A stretch of 5,910 nucleotides of DNA from an uncultured Clostridia bacterium (GTDB lineage Bacteria > Bacillota > Clostridia > Oscillospirales > UBA644): assembly GCA_904502105.1 (NCBI GenBank), contig CAJGDF010000119.1, positions 1-5,910 of the forward strand. The letters are read 5' to 3'. The position numbers were made by a program, and so were the translations under genes. Under the pieces are notes generated by a model that had not been told where the DNA came from, did not search any database, and saw only the letters and a list, made by a program, of their open reading frames with translations. Within the stretch, counting starts at the first letter, position 1; every line of letters starts with the position of its first letter. This document shows positions 5,605-5,910 of the stretch, in pieces.

Positions 5605-5610
5605 AGTCGT

Positions 5611-5618
5611 ATCTCCTT
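5611..5618 (-). promoter_or_regulatory. Ribosome binding site of the OadG-like gene overlapping the oadB stop
   Basis: AAGGAGAT on the minus strand shares bases with the TAA stop (5619-5617) of the beta-subunit gene and sits 6 nt before ATG at 5604. This is the strongest Shine-Dalgarno match in the window and is the main support for the 46-codon gene. Confidence 0.85.
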
Positions 5619-5910
5619 ATCCGATTTGTACAAGTGTCAGAATAAGACCGCCTGCGATAACGGATGCAATCTGACCTGATACGTTTGCTGCTGCCGCATG
5701 CATGAGAAGGAAGTTCTGGGGATCTTCTTCGAGGCCCATTTTATGAACAACTCTTGAGGACATGGGGAAAGCAGAAATACCTGCAGCACCAACCATGGGA
5801 TTGATCTTTTCTTTGAGGAAAAGGTTGAGGAATTTTGCGAAAAGAACACCGCCTGCAGTATCAAATATAAATGCAACAAGACCGAGAAGCATGATCATAA
5901 TTGTCTGCCA
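5617..5910 (-). CDS. oadB: Na+-translocating decarboxylase beta subunit, C-terminal fragment (5' end outside window)
   Basis: The last 97 codons of the integral membrane beta subunit of a biotin-dependent sodium-pump decarboxylase (oxaloacetate, glutaconyl-CoA or methylmalonyl-CoA type; the members cannot be told apart here). This subunit decarboxylates carboxybiotin and couples it to Na+ export. Fragment residues 37-53, [17 protein letters not shown], contain the conserved functional helix: N37, G41, S46 and R53 keep the spacing of the residues known as N373, G377, S382 and R389 in Klebsiella OadB. FDTAGG (16-21) and [10 protein letters not shown] (63-72) followed by ANVSGQIAS are also family hallmarks. 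The reading frame is open to the window edge, so the gene starts outside. It heads a minus-strand cluster and is coupled to the OadG-like gene. Confidence 0.95.
   Translation of the reverse strand, partial: WQTIMIMLLGLVAFIFDTAGGVLFAKFLNLFLKEKINPMVGAAGISAFPMSSRVVHKMGLEEDPQNFLLMHAAAANVSGQIASVIAGGLILTLVQIG

Overview
This is an AT-rich, gene-dense bacterial window that looks like an anaerobic Clostridia-type Firmicute, perhaps a gut Oscillospirales relative. The reasons are strong purine-rich Shine-Dalgarno sites, TTG starts, a single-membrane lipoprotein, a VanY-family wall protein, and a biotin-type sodium-pump decarboxylase operon. This is inference from gene content and style; no marker gene is present. 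There are seven protein genes, two of them cut by the window edges, plus one very short gene (46 codons) that length-filtered gene calling would miss. No RNA gene, CRISPR array or insertion sequence is visible.

Plus strand, 1-4424: (i) the last 100 codons of an ABC exporter ATPase; (ii) a 131-bp gap with a good sigma-A type promoter (TTGACA, 17 bp, TAATAT) whose start region is covered by a perfect palindrome; (iii) a membrane-anchored VanY/M15-type protein in which all three zinc ligands are replaced, two of them by cysteine; (iv) a Gfo/Idh/MocA oxidoreductase with codon use very unlike its neighbours, ending in a strong intrinsic terminator; (v) a 632-residue lipoprotein of unknown function, apparently built of three diverged repeats, that starts 13 bp after the terminator's T-run without a recognisable ribosome binding site.

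Minus strand, 5910-4404: the C-terminal part of the beta subunit of a Na+-translocating decarboxylase (OadB/GcdB/MmdB), a 46-residue OadG-like subunit coupled to its stop codon, then an 82-bp leader, a YdcZ-type DMT membrane protein, and a Nudix ADP-ribose pyrophosphatase whose ribosome binding site overlaps the preceding stop codon. The leader can fold into a 14-bp helix that buries the Shine-Dalgarno sequence of the YdcZ gene.

The two transcription units converge and overlap by 21 bp (lipoprotein and Nudix genes). The best candidate terminator for each unit lies inside the coding sequence of the opposing gene. The most interesting items are the zinc-less VanY-like protein with a possible disulfide in place of the metal, the SD-sequestering hairpin, the interlocked convergent ends, and the repeat-built lipoprotein. 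I see no clear evidence of a complete new defence or mobile system here.
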